DNA of 64,000 bases from Sanderia malayensis (Eukaryota > Cnidaria > Scyphozoa > Semaeostomeae > Pelagiidae): NCBI GenBank assembly GCA_013076295.1, contig RQOL01000535.1, positions 186,001-250,000 of the forward strand, written 5' to 3'. Positions 1-9,837 of this stretch are shown in pieces. The notes under the pieces were generated by a model that was given only the letters and a program-made list of their open reading frames with translations, had not been told where the DNA came from and ran no database searches. The stretch's first letter is position 1; each line of letters begins with the position of its first letter. A program made the translations under genes and the position numbers.

Positions 1-1858
1 CATCCACTGTCACGTTGACATATGGCATGTTAACTTGAACAGATACTTGTTGAAGATAATTAAGATACTTATAGATGGTTGAAAATTCCGTGACTTTTTG
101 GTCAATGGGTGGCAAATAGGTCATGCGGAGGTCATACGGACTTGCAAGACGTGTTCTTCTTACTTTGGTGCACCAACCTGAATAGCTTGAGGTTGTTTGA
201 TCTGCAGCATTCAGCATTCTTATTACTGTCCAAACAAAGTGTCTCGTAAGGAATGGCAAAACGTCGAAGCTGTTATCCTCTGAAACAAGACCCGTTAATC
301 TTGGTGGCTCTTTTTTCGCATCTACAATGATTCTCTCTGGTTCGGTTTCAGGAACGTTCAACATTCTATTTCTTTTTCTCTCAAATTGTATGCGAAGTTG
401 GGGTGTGATGGTAAGCGGAGATTCTTCTTGGAATGCGATCATATGGGTGGAGTTTATTGCCCCATGGCCAGTTTGTGTTTCTATGTTCATGTCAAAGTTG
501 TCGACCCAGAAATAGGTAAGGACGGTATTGTCATTTGTTGCCGGTTTAACAGGAAGTATTCCGCTCATTGTTGCCAATAACTGTGCTGTCTCCGCTTGGT
601 CAGTCTCAACCTCGCAAACCAGATTGTAGTTGATGCAGTGACCAAAGAGATTTGCTATTTGAATCGGCTTCTTTTGCCCAGTAGTGCTGTGCAAACCAAG
701 TCCCAGTAAGAAATGCTTAGCTGTTATGAATTTGCCCTTCCTCACTCCATGAACTAGGTCTGCCGAGTAGGATTTGACCAAACGATTTGCATGGTCACTT
801 TTTGCATGATATTTTGTGGTTAAAAGATCTCGCAGAAAAGATTCAACTGAAGAGGGTGGTTCCCTTGCAGTGGAAGTGACTTCATCAGTCATTATTGGCC
901 ATGATAGTGCGGGAGTCTCTTTGGCAAAACGAAGAATATCTTCACGCAAGAACTGTGCAGCTTGTTTGATGATGTGTTCACGATCATTGAAAAGAGTATG
1001 GCTATCAATTGCGTTTGCATTCACCACAACTTCAGGAATATTTTTGCTCACTGAGAGAAAGTAAAGCTGATCTCCAAAGACAGAAATTATCCTTGACTTC
1101 AACTTACTTCTGTATCGGGTATCGTCAGTTTGAAGCTCAAAGATATCATGAAGAACCTTCATGGATACAACTTGGTTTTCATCTATTATCCTCTCTCTGA
1201 TACACTGGACAACAGCTTCAAAATTCCCACTTGATCGTTGCTCGCCTGTATCTTCTTGAGTTGATGTAATGCGAATCTTTGCTTTTCGAGTGTATTCTTT
1301 GTAGCAAAAATCATGATATTTGAACTCTTTCGCAATGAGGTCAAGATCTTTAATTTCAAAAAATAAGCTTTGGTCTTCATTAGCTTCTGCTGCTTGTTTC
1401 ATTGTCATTACCGCTTGATGTGTTGAAACGGTTATGGGGAGATGATGCTTTTGCTGTCTTTTAACTCGATACTTGTGGCAGAAGTTACATTCCTTTGGAT
1501 AAACGCCTCTAACCCCACCCCCAAAACAATCGGAAGACTTGATTCTTTTTGGCCGTGGTTGATCATAGGTTGAATCAGTAGAGGTTCCTTGTGCACTATC
1601 TACAACTTTTTTATCGCTTAAAATCTTAACAAATTTCTTATAGCATGGATCGAGGTGTATTCCATGTACATTTGGATCTATTTCATCAGGAATTCCATTA
1701 CATTGATCCTTGTGATTCTTTTCACCATCAAGCTCTTCTCTCAACCGTTTTGCAGCATAAAGTTTTTCCTTATTTATATCAGAGATCGCCTTAATATTGC
1801 TGTATTTGCTTTCTTTAATTTTGTAATGAACTATGCACGATAGCTTTTGCCATTCCAT
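1..1858 (-). CDS. Partial uncharacterised protein of a repetitive invertebrate family
   Basis: An open frame starts at an ATG at 1858 and runs about 619 codons to the window edge with no stop, so the C-terminus is missing. Residues around 125 hold a CxxC plus basic/His stretch (CNFCHKYRVKRQQKHH), and around 185 lies a second His/Cys module (KYHDFCYKEYTR); together they look like a zinc-binding N-terminal module. A later segment containing FWVDN and the final segment ending near VNVTVD resemble conserved blocks of a large uncharacterised family that I recall as highly amplified in cnidarian and mollusc genomes. Its function is unknown to me. A transposon-encoded protein is plausible from its copy-number behaviour, but I see no terminal repeats here and cannot assign a superfamily. 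No frameshift or stop is visible, so this copy is either young or under constraint. Confidence 0.6.
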   Translation of the reverse strand, partial: MEWQKLSCIVHYKIKESKYSNIKAISDINKEKLYAAKRLREELDGEKNHKDQCNGIPDEIDPNVHGIHLDPCYKKFVKILSDKKVVDSAQGTSTDSTYDQPRPKRIKSSDCFGGGVRGVYPKECNFCHKYRVKRQQKHHLPITVSTHQAVMTMKQAAEANEDQSLFFEIKDLDLIAKEFKYHDFCYKEYTRKAKIRITSTQEDTGEQRSSGNFEAVVQCIRERIIDENQVVSMKVLHDIFELQTDDTRYRSKLKSRIISVFGDQLYFLSVSKNIPEVVVNANAIDSHTLFNDREHIIKQAAQFLREDILRFAKETPALSWPIMTDEVTSTAREPPSSVESFLRDLLTTKYHAKSDHANRLVKSYSADLVHGVRKGKFITAKHFLLGLGLHSTTGQKKPIQIANLFGHCINYNLVCEVETDQAETAQLLATMSGILPVKPATNDNTVLTYFWVDNFDMNIETQTGHGAINSTHMIAFQEESPLTITPQLRIQFERKRNRMLNVPETEPERIIVDAKKEPPRLTGLVSEDNSFDVLPFLTRHFVWTVIRMLNAADQTTSSYSGWCTKVRRTRLASPYDLRMTYLPPIDQKVTEFSTIYKYLNYLQQVSVQVNMPYVNVTVD

Positions 1859-2709
1859 TTTTACATTTCTAAAACATGAATGGAAATAATATCAACGTTG
1901 AAATTGCTTAGAAATACATTGGCCCGGTAAAAACGTGACGTGGTGAACTATTTTTCTATCCCTGTGTGTCCTTGTTCAAAACAATTTACTATTTTCCTTG
2001 TCTCATAGTCCCCAATGATAGTTATTTATAGGTGAATATTGGTAAATGTTGAATAAGTTCAATAGAAAACTTCAAATACTCACCAAATTAATCTTGGATG
2101 TTTGTATATTACTTGAACAATTGTGTATTTCTGAATCAGGCAAAGCGTTGATAAGAGATAGTAAACAACCAGCATTCATCAAATAAGAAGTGAACGATAA
2201 AATTATACATATAACACGATACTATCATATAAAATTCACAAGCCGACTGCAATGTAGTCATCATATATAACTACAGTAGTTCGTGTGGATGTCGTAATAG
2301 TTCGTGGGTGTACAGGAAAAGTCAATACACAGTACCGCATTTCATCTTTGATTCAATTTCAAAGAGGATTATAACTGTGACAATTTAACACTTGTCCTTT
2401 TGAATTCACTTCTTTTAACTGTTGCAATTGATCACGTGACCCATATTAACGAATAATCATGATGTATTGCAACTATTTTAACTACCTGTTGGCCAATTTA
2501 TCTTATAATCAGGAAGAAAAGTCAATACCACGGCGCAGAGAGCAAAAAAAACGAATTGCTCCTCCACAGAGGGTTTTTCGTCAAGTGGTAACACTTTAAC
2601 CCCCGTTTTTACACCTTAAACCCCAACAAATCACCGATCACCGTCTCATTTCGTAATCCCCACGTGTTAAGGATTATAAAAATGCCCATTTAAATTTCTC
2701 CGCCCAAAA
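1859..2709. other. Non-coding stretch, no clear feature
   Basis: This is the upstream side of the minus-strand frame that starts at 1858. It is AT-rich with no long open frame. Two short similar strings, AAAAGTCAATAC near 2316 and near 2518, could be remnants of a repeat, but nothing else supports a call. Confidence 0.4.
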
Positions 2710-3084
2710 GTGGCACCTCCCTTCAGTATAGCCTGGTCTACTGGAAATAGAGGAGAAGACACACACGCAGGCCTCTTTATATTAGGAGCACAATTCCTAA
2801 AAAGTCAACATACTGGAAAGAAAACTGTAGTACATTTGAACAGTTTAAAAGCTTACCGTCTTATCGAGAAACCCCAGTCGCGACAGCAACAGGAAGAAGA
2901 CGCCTCTTCAGAAGACGATTCGGACCATTGTGAATTTTTTCTTGCTCAACCCCAGTGTAACTACCTGCTTATACGGGAAGAAAGCCAGCAACACCATGGA
3001 GATCTTGATGAAAATCGGCCACGACAAAGTTGCAGAAATCGTAGGGCACCCGATTACTACGGTAACCTGGTCCCATTTGACTGA
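2710..3084 (+). pseudogene. Ty3/gypsy pol C-terminal tail, fragment
   Basis: A 124-codon open frame contains VVHLNSLKAYR, which matches the usual 'VHv..LKpY' motif after the integrase GPY/F region of Ty3/gypsy polyproteins. An acidic linker follows, then RNRRAPDYYG, typical of the tail of many invertebrate gypsy pol proteins. Everything upstream (gag, protease, RT, RNase H, integrase core) is absent, so this is a truncated relic. It sits 57 bp before a candidate LTR in the same orientation, which is the expected order. Confidence 0.6.
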
Positions 3085-3141
3085 ACGCTTAATTTTTAAT
3101 TATAGACTCGTTTATATAAGTATATTTGAAGAAGAGGGCGG

Positions 3142-3476
3142 TGTCAAGAGGTCACCGTTAACCCTTGTCCCCGGTTGTTGTAAGATCAAAGTTTCTTGGT
3201 TGATCGTAGGTTCCATGTTTGATAGAGAGCAGTAAGATGTCTTTGGTCAGTTGTTGTTTTACGTACTTGTGGAGATTGCTGTTGTTTTTAAGAGTTGGAA
3301 ATAATATCATACTAGGCTGGCATAATTGAACTGCTTTTTTTGTCTCATTCCACCACATATGTATTCATATAATCAAGTTTAGTTGCAAGATCCCCAGATG
3401 TGATTTGGTAATTGAAGAATAAAGAGCTTAAATACGTTGGCTTTCTTATTGACTTCTCTGGCCCCCAAACGTTACA
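3142..3476 (+). repeat. Candidate 3' LTR of the gypsy fragment
   Basis: The segment begins TGTCAAGAGG directly after a purine-rich run (GAAGAAGAGGGCGG, a plausible polypurine tract) and ends CGTTACA, giving the TG...CA termini of an LTR about 335 bp long. It contains AATAAA near 3417. Position and orientation agree with the pol tail just upstream. No partner LTR or target duplication is visible in the window, so the call rests on layout alone. Confidence 0.5.
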
Positions 3477-3639
3477 ATAATAGGCCTTGTTTTGATGAAT
3501 TTCTTACTTGGAAGTAACTTCCATATCGATTTGACCGCTGGGATGCAAACACTTCAGAGAACGTCGAGAGCTTTTTCTTTGAAGGTATCAATTTCTTGCT
3601 CAGACGTAAGAGTATTAAGTTGCACTATAGTATATACTT

Positions 3640-4330
3640 GTAATTAAAATATGCAATCACGTAATTAAAGTATGAATTAGTCATTGGTTCATTGGCTCCG
3701 ATTTCACCAGTAATCGTTGACATGACACAGGCAACATATGTTTGTGCTTCACACTCACAAACATGACATGGGTCGCCATTTTTCTATTCAAAGTTACCTG
3801 TGTCTTTTATGAAAGACAAGTGATCTATTATTTCAACGCTATGTTTTTTGTTCACACTTGTTCTTGAACCTTCATGTGAGAAGTGGTGCCTTGTTGATGT
3901 TGGAGGAACATTTTTAGCAAGCAAAGTGGCAAGCACCTGAGTTTGATTGATGTGAGTAAATGATTTACTGAAGTCAGTAATTTGCATTAAATCAATTTTT
4001 AACACCATTGGCTGGGCCAAGAAAAAATTAATTCTTAATCGTAACTAAAAAAATTATTTAAAATGGTTCTTTCTGAAACATTCAGCTGACAATGTATCAC
4101 ATGCCTTGGAAAGATGTCTGCTGAAATCAATTGATTATGGTATTGAAAATAAAATGGCAGTCTGAGTAAAGTCAGTTGATCATCTTGAAAAAATATTTGG
4201 AGATAAAAGTTTCTGAGCAAATGTTGAAATGATTCCTGTTAAATGAAAGTAACTATATTCATGGTATAGCTAAGCTAATGCACAAATGCTTTATTACGTT
4301 GCTATACTTAATGTCTGTACGATACCAGAA
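3640..4330. repeat. Diverged dispersed repeat, copy 1
   Basis: This segment shares ordered blocks with 5455-5880: 'tcattggttcattgg', 'cacaaacatgacatg', 'gttttttgttcacacttgttcttgaac' and 'gttgagatgattcttg'-like text. Copy 1 is longer and both copies are heavily diverged with indels. No coding potential is seen. It is probably an old non-autonomous transposon whose ends I cannot place exactly. Confidence 0.5.
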
Positions 4331-5454
4331 TGCCTGGCAAGCCTTGCGCCCAACTTCCTAAGTGCTTTGGCCTTCGATCTGAGTAAAACCGTGACCTTTA
4401 GCTAACGTTGGATACTTTTCTCAACAAGATTGCAAGTTTCAATACTTTGAAGCCACATCCAATCTGAGTTGAAACTCATTTAATGGATCCAATGATTGCT
4501 TCTTTGGCAAATTGATTGTTAACTAACCCTCCACCTTACTTATATCCCCAGTTACCTTTTAGCTCTTGCGACATTATAACAAAATTAATTTGCTCAATAT
4601 GCTGCCGGCAATAAAGTACTAAAGCAGGGGTTAAAAACTAAAACTGACCTATGCTTTGAACTTGATAAAAAAAAGTATGAAAGAAGGAACTAAAAATCCA
4701 ATTTAATCTATCCACATATAAAATCATGAATATGTCATTTGTGTTTCACAGATGCGGTTGAGCCGTGCGGCCGTTTCTCTTGCTATGTTTTCGAGATCTT
4801 TTAGCTGTATGCACTGGATCTATATATCTAACCTCATTAACTTAACCTGGTGCAAAGTGTTGCTGACCGAGACTTTAGAGCCCTTGCAATTTCTTAGCCT
4901 GTGTGCTGGTTTGGGGTTTACTGCTGTTGATGATGTCGTCAGCTTCATTTGCCTGGGTCGGGTCGCATCAACCCGCATTGATCTCTTTTCACCTTTGCGA
5001 TAGAAAATTTGCGTGATTTTGGTACTCCTATCTTTTTCTTTGCCTTCGCAATGTGTCTCCATAGTTGGACCGTGTCGCAAGATTTTCCAACATAATTTGG
5101 ATTGTTTATTTCGTACTTTTAGCAGTGTTTAAGCAGGCCCTCTCTGGCCACTTGGGTCGACTTTTTGCTCAAGACTGTTGTACACATTTTTCTATGGCTT
5201 CAACCCAAGCTCTTTCATGTGGTTCCTCTTCGATTTTCTGTTTTAGTTTTGCACATTAAGCCATTCATTTTGTACTTGTAGGGTTCCCTTATCTTTTAGA
5301 ATTTCTTATTCAATTGCTACATCAGTACATAACCCTCCTTTTCGCGAAAGAAGAAAACAAAACAAAAATTAAAGTAAAAAACTTTAAAAAATACTCTTTA
5401 TTTTCATCAAGTTTCACGGTATTATACTTCTATATTTTGGGACTAGTATTGTAT
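4331..5454. other. Non-coding stretch with weak decayed coding trace
   Basis: No confident gene. A minus-strand frame at 4820-5080 has coding-like composition and GC content above its surroundings, and the frame appears to continue in pieces to about 5250 with stops. I do not recognise the product; a decayed transposase exon is possible but unproven. Confidence 0.25.
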
Positions 5455-5880
5455 TTTTGTCGTCTAGACACTTGGTCATTGATTCATTGGTTCCATTTCA
5501 CAAGTAAGTTCTGACATGATACTGGCCAGATTTGTTTATGCTTCAGAACCACAAACATGACATGTACCACCATTTTTCGTTTTTCCAGTTGAAGATACCT
5601 GTTACTTATGATTGACAAATGCCTTATTATTGCAACGTAATGTTTTTTGTTCACACTTGTTCTTGAACTTTGATGCGAATGGTGGTAAATTGTTAGAAAA
5701 AGAAAATGAAGCTGCCTGATTTCAATCAGGTGATTACTTTAGAAAGTCGTTCAAAATAAATGTTTTTCGACAAACTGTTGAGATGATTCTTGTGAAATTA
5801 ATGAAATAAAATTTCTTGGGATATAGCTAATGTACACTGTATTACAATGCTATGCTTAACATTAATACGTTTATTTAGTT
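5455..5880. repeat. Diverged dispersed repeat, copy 2
   Basis: This is the second, shorter copy of the repeat at 3640-4330, in the same orientation. The shared blocks occur in the same order, including the 'gttttttgttcacacttgttcttgaac' core and the run ending near 'gctatgcttaacattaatacg'. Confidence 0.5.
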
Positions 5881-6784
5881 GGACCCACGTCGAGAAAAGG
5901 ACTCTTAAACAACTAAACCTGGATGTTTTTCATCCACGAAACCATTCAGACTTTGCTAAAAACCAATTTCGTGAAAAACGTGGCGGCTGGAGCGTTTTGT
6001 ATACTTTGTTCTTCTTTATTTGGGTTAAGAGATTTTTCTGCAACGAAGAATGTATTGCTTTGGATTTGTGGTTTTTTCCTCACACTGACTTCGAGACGCG
6101 AGGGATCCTTCCAAATCAATAACATTGCAAATGGGACGAGACTTGAAATCAACTTGAAAAAGAAGGGAATGGACCACAAAACCCGATAAAATGAGTTTTC
6201 GTGGCTCAAAAGTGTTAGCATTACAATGGGGCTTCTGCAGGACTTTCAATAAAAAGGAAATACCTGAAAATGCTGATTTTGCATGTACTTCATTTTGAAA
6301 GTGGCGTACTTCATAAAAGCAGACAAGAATTTCAATACACAGCTGTTAAACTGTACAAGCACGTTTTATTCTGAACATAGCCACTATACACTATGAGCAG
6401 CTAGAACAAAGACTAGAACTGGAGCTGGCAAATAACACATTTCTAAAAATCTTTATAAAAGAATTAAAATAGATGACTTATAATCTGTAATGGTTTCTAC
6501 ATGTAATTATAAAAACAAGTAAACAACGTCTGGGTCAAATATATCATTTGAGTCACAAAAGTCAAAATTATTGTTTTGATTATATATATAGTGTAGGATT
6601 TTGGTCCGTATTCCCAGCAAGCTACGTGTCTCAACCTCTCACCTCTCCGAATTATCCTTGCCATTTGGTCTTGATTTTACGTACAGAGAACACGGAGCCA
6701 GGAGAGAAATTGGAGACGAAGGCTATGATTAAATTTCACGACAATAGCATCTAAGCCGCGAAGTTGAAGAATTGACAAAAGTGG
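5881..6784. other. Non-coding stretch
   Basis: Short open frames here overlap on both strands and none has recognisable motifs. The text 'gtctgggtcaaatatatcatt' near 6525 recurs in near-identical form near 9695, so this piece and the spacer between the two foldback elements share a dispersed repeat. Nothing else is supported. Confidence 0.35.
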
Positions 6785-6890
6785 TCATACAAGAAGAAGA
6801 GGACCCAGGACCCTATGCGGAAACCCAGGACCTAGGACTTACGACCCAGAAAAAGAGGGACCCAGGATGAGGACCTAGAACCCAGCTACT
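6785..6890 (+). repeat. Degenerate GGACCCAGGAC tandem repeat, array A
   Basis: About ten imperfect copies of GGACCCAGGAC or GGACCTAGGAC occur here on the plus strand. The same motif appears inverted at 7985-8095, including the shared flanking text 'agaggaccca' and 'tatgcgg'-like strings. The two arrays therefore form an inverted pair about 1.1 kb apart. Confidence 0.6.
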
Positions 6891-7984
6891 TTGTGTTATT
6901 GCATCTTGTTTTTGTTATTTGCTTTAATTCAATTGATGCTTCAATTCAGCATCCAGACATTATTATTTTACAATAGCAAATAACAAAACAGGTGTTAAAA
7001 TGTAACAGAGCATACAGGAAGCAAATGGCGAATTGAAGTAAGATATGGAGGAGGATATTAAAACTTAATGAAGCATGGCTTAAAGTCGTCAATAACTTTA
7101 ACTTGTTGCGGAGTAAAAAGTTGATTTATGTTCGCAACACAGCCATAGCTAAAGTGGAAATACACATTTTTGATTCAGGCGATAGTACTTGCTGTCCTGC
7201 AACATTATCCACATATGAGCCTTGGGTCTTCGTAACCAATTACACATCAACAGATGCCATTGGGTAGCCTTTCTCGTAAACCAAACCACCCCAACCATAA
7301 CATCGGCTGACATTGCTGTGTGCCAACCTCAAGAGTGTTAAAACATACGTGCTTGGCCCCGGTCGAGGCAAGGAGGTTTTATATTGATGCTAGACCAATG
7401 AAACGGGAGTAAGAAGAGCATTCTTGCGTTTGCAGGTTGCACACAAGTAGCAGGTTCATCATTTCACTTCAATAGCATCATATGATGGCAAACCTTTGAA
7501 GAGGATACCCTGAACTAATAGTTTTTTGTTCAATTAAAATTAGCCATCAAGAAATGCCCTGTTTACAAGACAAAATATTCATTTCGCACCAGTTTTACTT
7601 CGATTTTGGATTGCTGTATTGCATTCATATGAGTTTCTTTGAGTTGAGAGCGAGATACATTAATTCTTTCAGCGTTTTTAAGTATGGACACATTAGAAGT
7701 GACCCTTCAAATAATTTTTCACCATTGAATTAAAATCTCCTGAATTGAAAATTATTCATTTTCATTTTAACTATTGCTGTGCTGCAAACATAAATTAACT
7801 TTTTACTCCACTACAAGCCATTAACGTGAATTGCTTAAGCAATTTGTAATACGTAACTTTTGAATTGTAATATTTTTGAATTGTATGGTCTGTTGCAATT
7901 TTACACTAGTTCTATTCCCTGTTATAGCATAATAATGTATTCTGGATACCAAGTATTGATGCCTGAAAGAAAAGACAAAAATTC
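6891..7984. other. Interval between inverted GGACCC arrays, no gene seen
   Basis: AT-rich with no convincing open frame. It may be the interior of a decayed element whose arms are the inverted GGACCC arrays, but no target duplication or terminal motif confirms this. Confidence 0.3.
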
Positions 7985-8095
7985 GTAATGACAAAACATT
8001 CATTTTGGGTCCTGAGTCCTGGGTCCTTAGTGCTGGATCCTTCTTCCCGGGTCCTAGGTCCTCGCATTGGGTCCTGGGTCCTCTTTTTTCCGTAT
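7985..8095 (-). repeat. Degenerate GGACCCAGGAC tandem repeat, array B (inverted)
   Basis: The plus strand reads GGTCCTGGGTCCT-type repeats, the reverse complement of array A at 6785-6890. It ends ten bases before the first foldback element. Confidence 0.6.
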
Positions 8096-8105
8096 GCCAC
8101 AAATG

Positions 8106-9661
8106 GGGTAGCTCTCATCGCTGGACCCCACGATCCCGTGACCTGTGGACCTATAACCCAATTTACGACCCCTGTTTTAAAACCTGCCCAATTTGCATTA
8201 TTTTCCACTGTAACTATTGTATCGAAATCAAAGGCACTGTTATAAAGTATGAAACGCAGTTTTGTGAGCATAATGAACAGAGATAAATGCTTTTCGTGTA
8301 AGCAATTTTGTTGAAGAACGCGCACGTCTGTGTTTGTTATCATCCATCAAATATAGCAACAAAATGTGAATAAATCACAACACAACAACAGCTAAAGCAA
8401 CGAAGCATGGAAATTTCTGTGTGAATCATCAATAGCATAAACAGAGTTCTAAATTTTTTGATGGATTCTTGAGAAGAGTCATGGATAGGGTAGATCTATT
8501 TTGTCCCAAAGATGAAATGCATCTGATGTTGGTTAATATATAAAATTTATTAACTTGAATTAATTATGCACGGATATTTTTCATTGCTTGATCTGCTTTG
8601 ACGTTCATCAACAAAGAAAGTTAATATATTCCCTCCCTGCGGTATGTTAATGACTTGCTAAAGGCAGACTATCTTAATCTGGCATATCAGGATTTACGCA
8701 GTCATCATCATCATAATTTACGTTTGAAATATTTACGTTTTAGAAAAAATTACAGATAAGAAGGTCAACTATTGTTAGCTCTTTCTAAAGACTTGCAGCT
8801 TCCAGTTCTAGCTATACTTCTCTTGTTCATGTTGCCGATAATTTGTGTTCAGAATAAAACGTGTTCGATTCAATTTCGTGTGTCCGCTTTTATCAAGAAG
8901 TTGATTTGGGTAGTTGTGTATTGAGACAATTTTGCTGGAATGTGTTCTTACTTGATAAAGATAAATGAAGTAAACTCGAAAAGAAATAATATTCATAAAA
9001 ACAGCAATACCACGATAAGGCGGGCCATCAGTAACTCAAACCTCGGGTAACTAAGGCCCATTTGCATCCCATAGAAAACTTGTTTTCTAGAAGTCAAAAG
9101 CTCAATATAGCTGCGCACTGTAGGGTGCACTGCAATAATAACAATAATGATAACGATTATAATGATGAGCATGATGACGTTGATAAAGTTTCCATGTTTC
9201 GTTGCTTTAGCTGTTGTTATGTTGTGAAATATTCACATTTTGTTGCTATATTTGATGGATGATAACAAACACAGACGTTACGAAAGCAGAATAGTCCTTC
9301 TGCATTTATATGAAATTCTTTAAAATTGTTCTCTCTTACTACCTGTGGTTTCAGATTGCGCGACGCTTCTGAAAAGGATGGAATTTTGATTATGGTGCAA
9401 ATGTCAATGTCGTGGCTCCAAAGGAACTCGATTACCTCAGTGATTTGTAGCGACCATGTGCGTTTTTCGACAAAATTGCTCACTCGAAAAGCATTTATTT
9501 CTGTTCATATGCTACCAAACTGCGCTTCATACTTCACAACGGGGCCTTTGACTTTGATACAATAATTGCAGTCAAAAATAATGCAAATTGGGCAGTTTTA
9601 AAAACATGGGTCGTGGCTCTTCGAGTCACCAGGTTGTGGGGTCCAGCAATTAGAGCTACCC
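8106..9661. mobile_element. Foldback-type non-autonomous DNA transposon, copy 1 (arm deleted)
   Basis: The ends are inverted: the left end reads GGGTAGCTCT.ATCGCTGGACCCCAC and the right end gives the same on the complement. The left arm matches 9838 onward of copy 2 but has lost the part equivalent to about 10080-10270 and then jumps to the copy-2 centre. The right arm is nearly complete. No target-site duplication is visible (flanks CCACAAATG and TTTCTAAAA), so the copy may be rearranged. No transposase is present. Confidence 0.7.
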
Positions 9662-9837
9662 TTTCTAAAATGTAAATATATTAAACTAAAAACTAAACAA
9701 TGTCTGGGTCAAATAGATCATTCAAGTCATTTTCTCAACACTTTTAGTGTCACTCCCTTTACTTCCAAAATCAAGGTCACCGTTTCTGTTTTCGCCATCT
9801 TCACTTAAACCGCATAAGTTTTAGGGCTAAACTGCGC
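9662..9837. other. Spacer between foldback copies
   Basis: It contains the dispersed 'gtctgggtcaaata' text also found near 6525 and the left target-site duplication of copy 2 (AAACTGCGC, 9829-9837). No gene. Confidence 0.4.

Noticed and set aside
7821..8343. Overlapping minus-strand frames with Gly/Pro/Ser-rich repeats
   Set aside because: They are generated by the GGACCC array and the start of the foldback element and do not extend beyond them.
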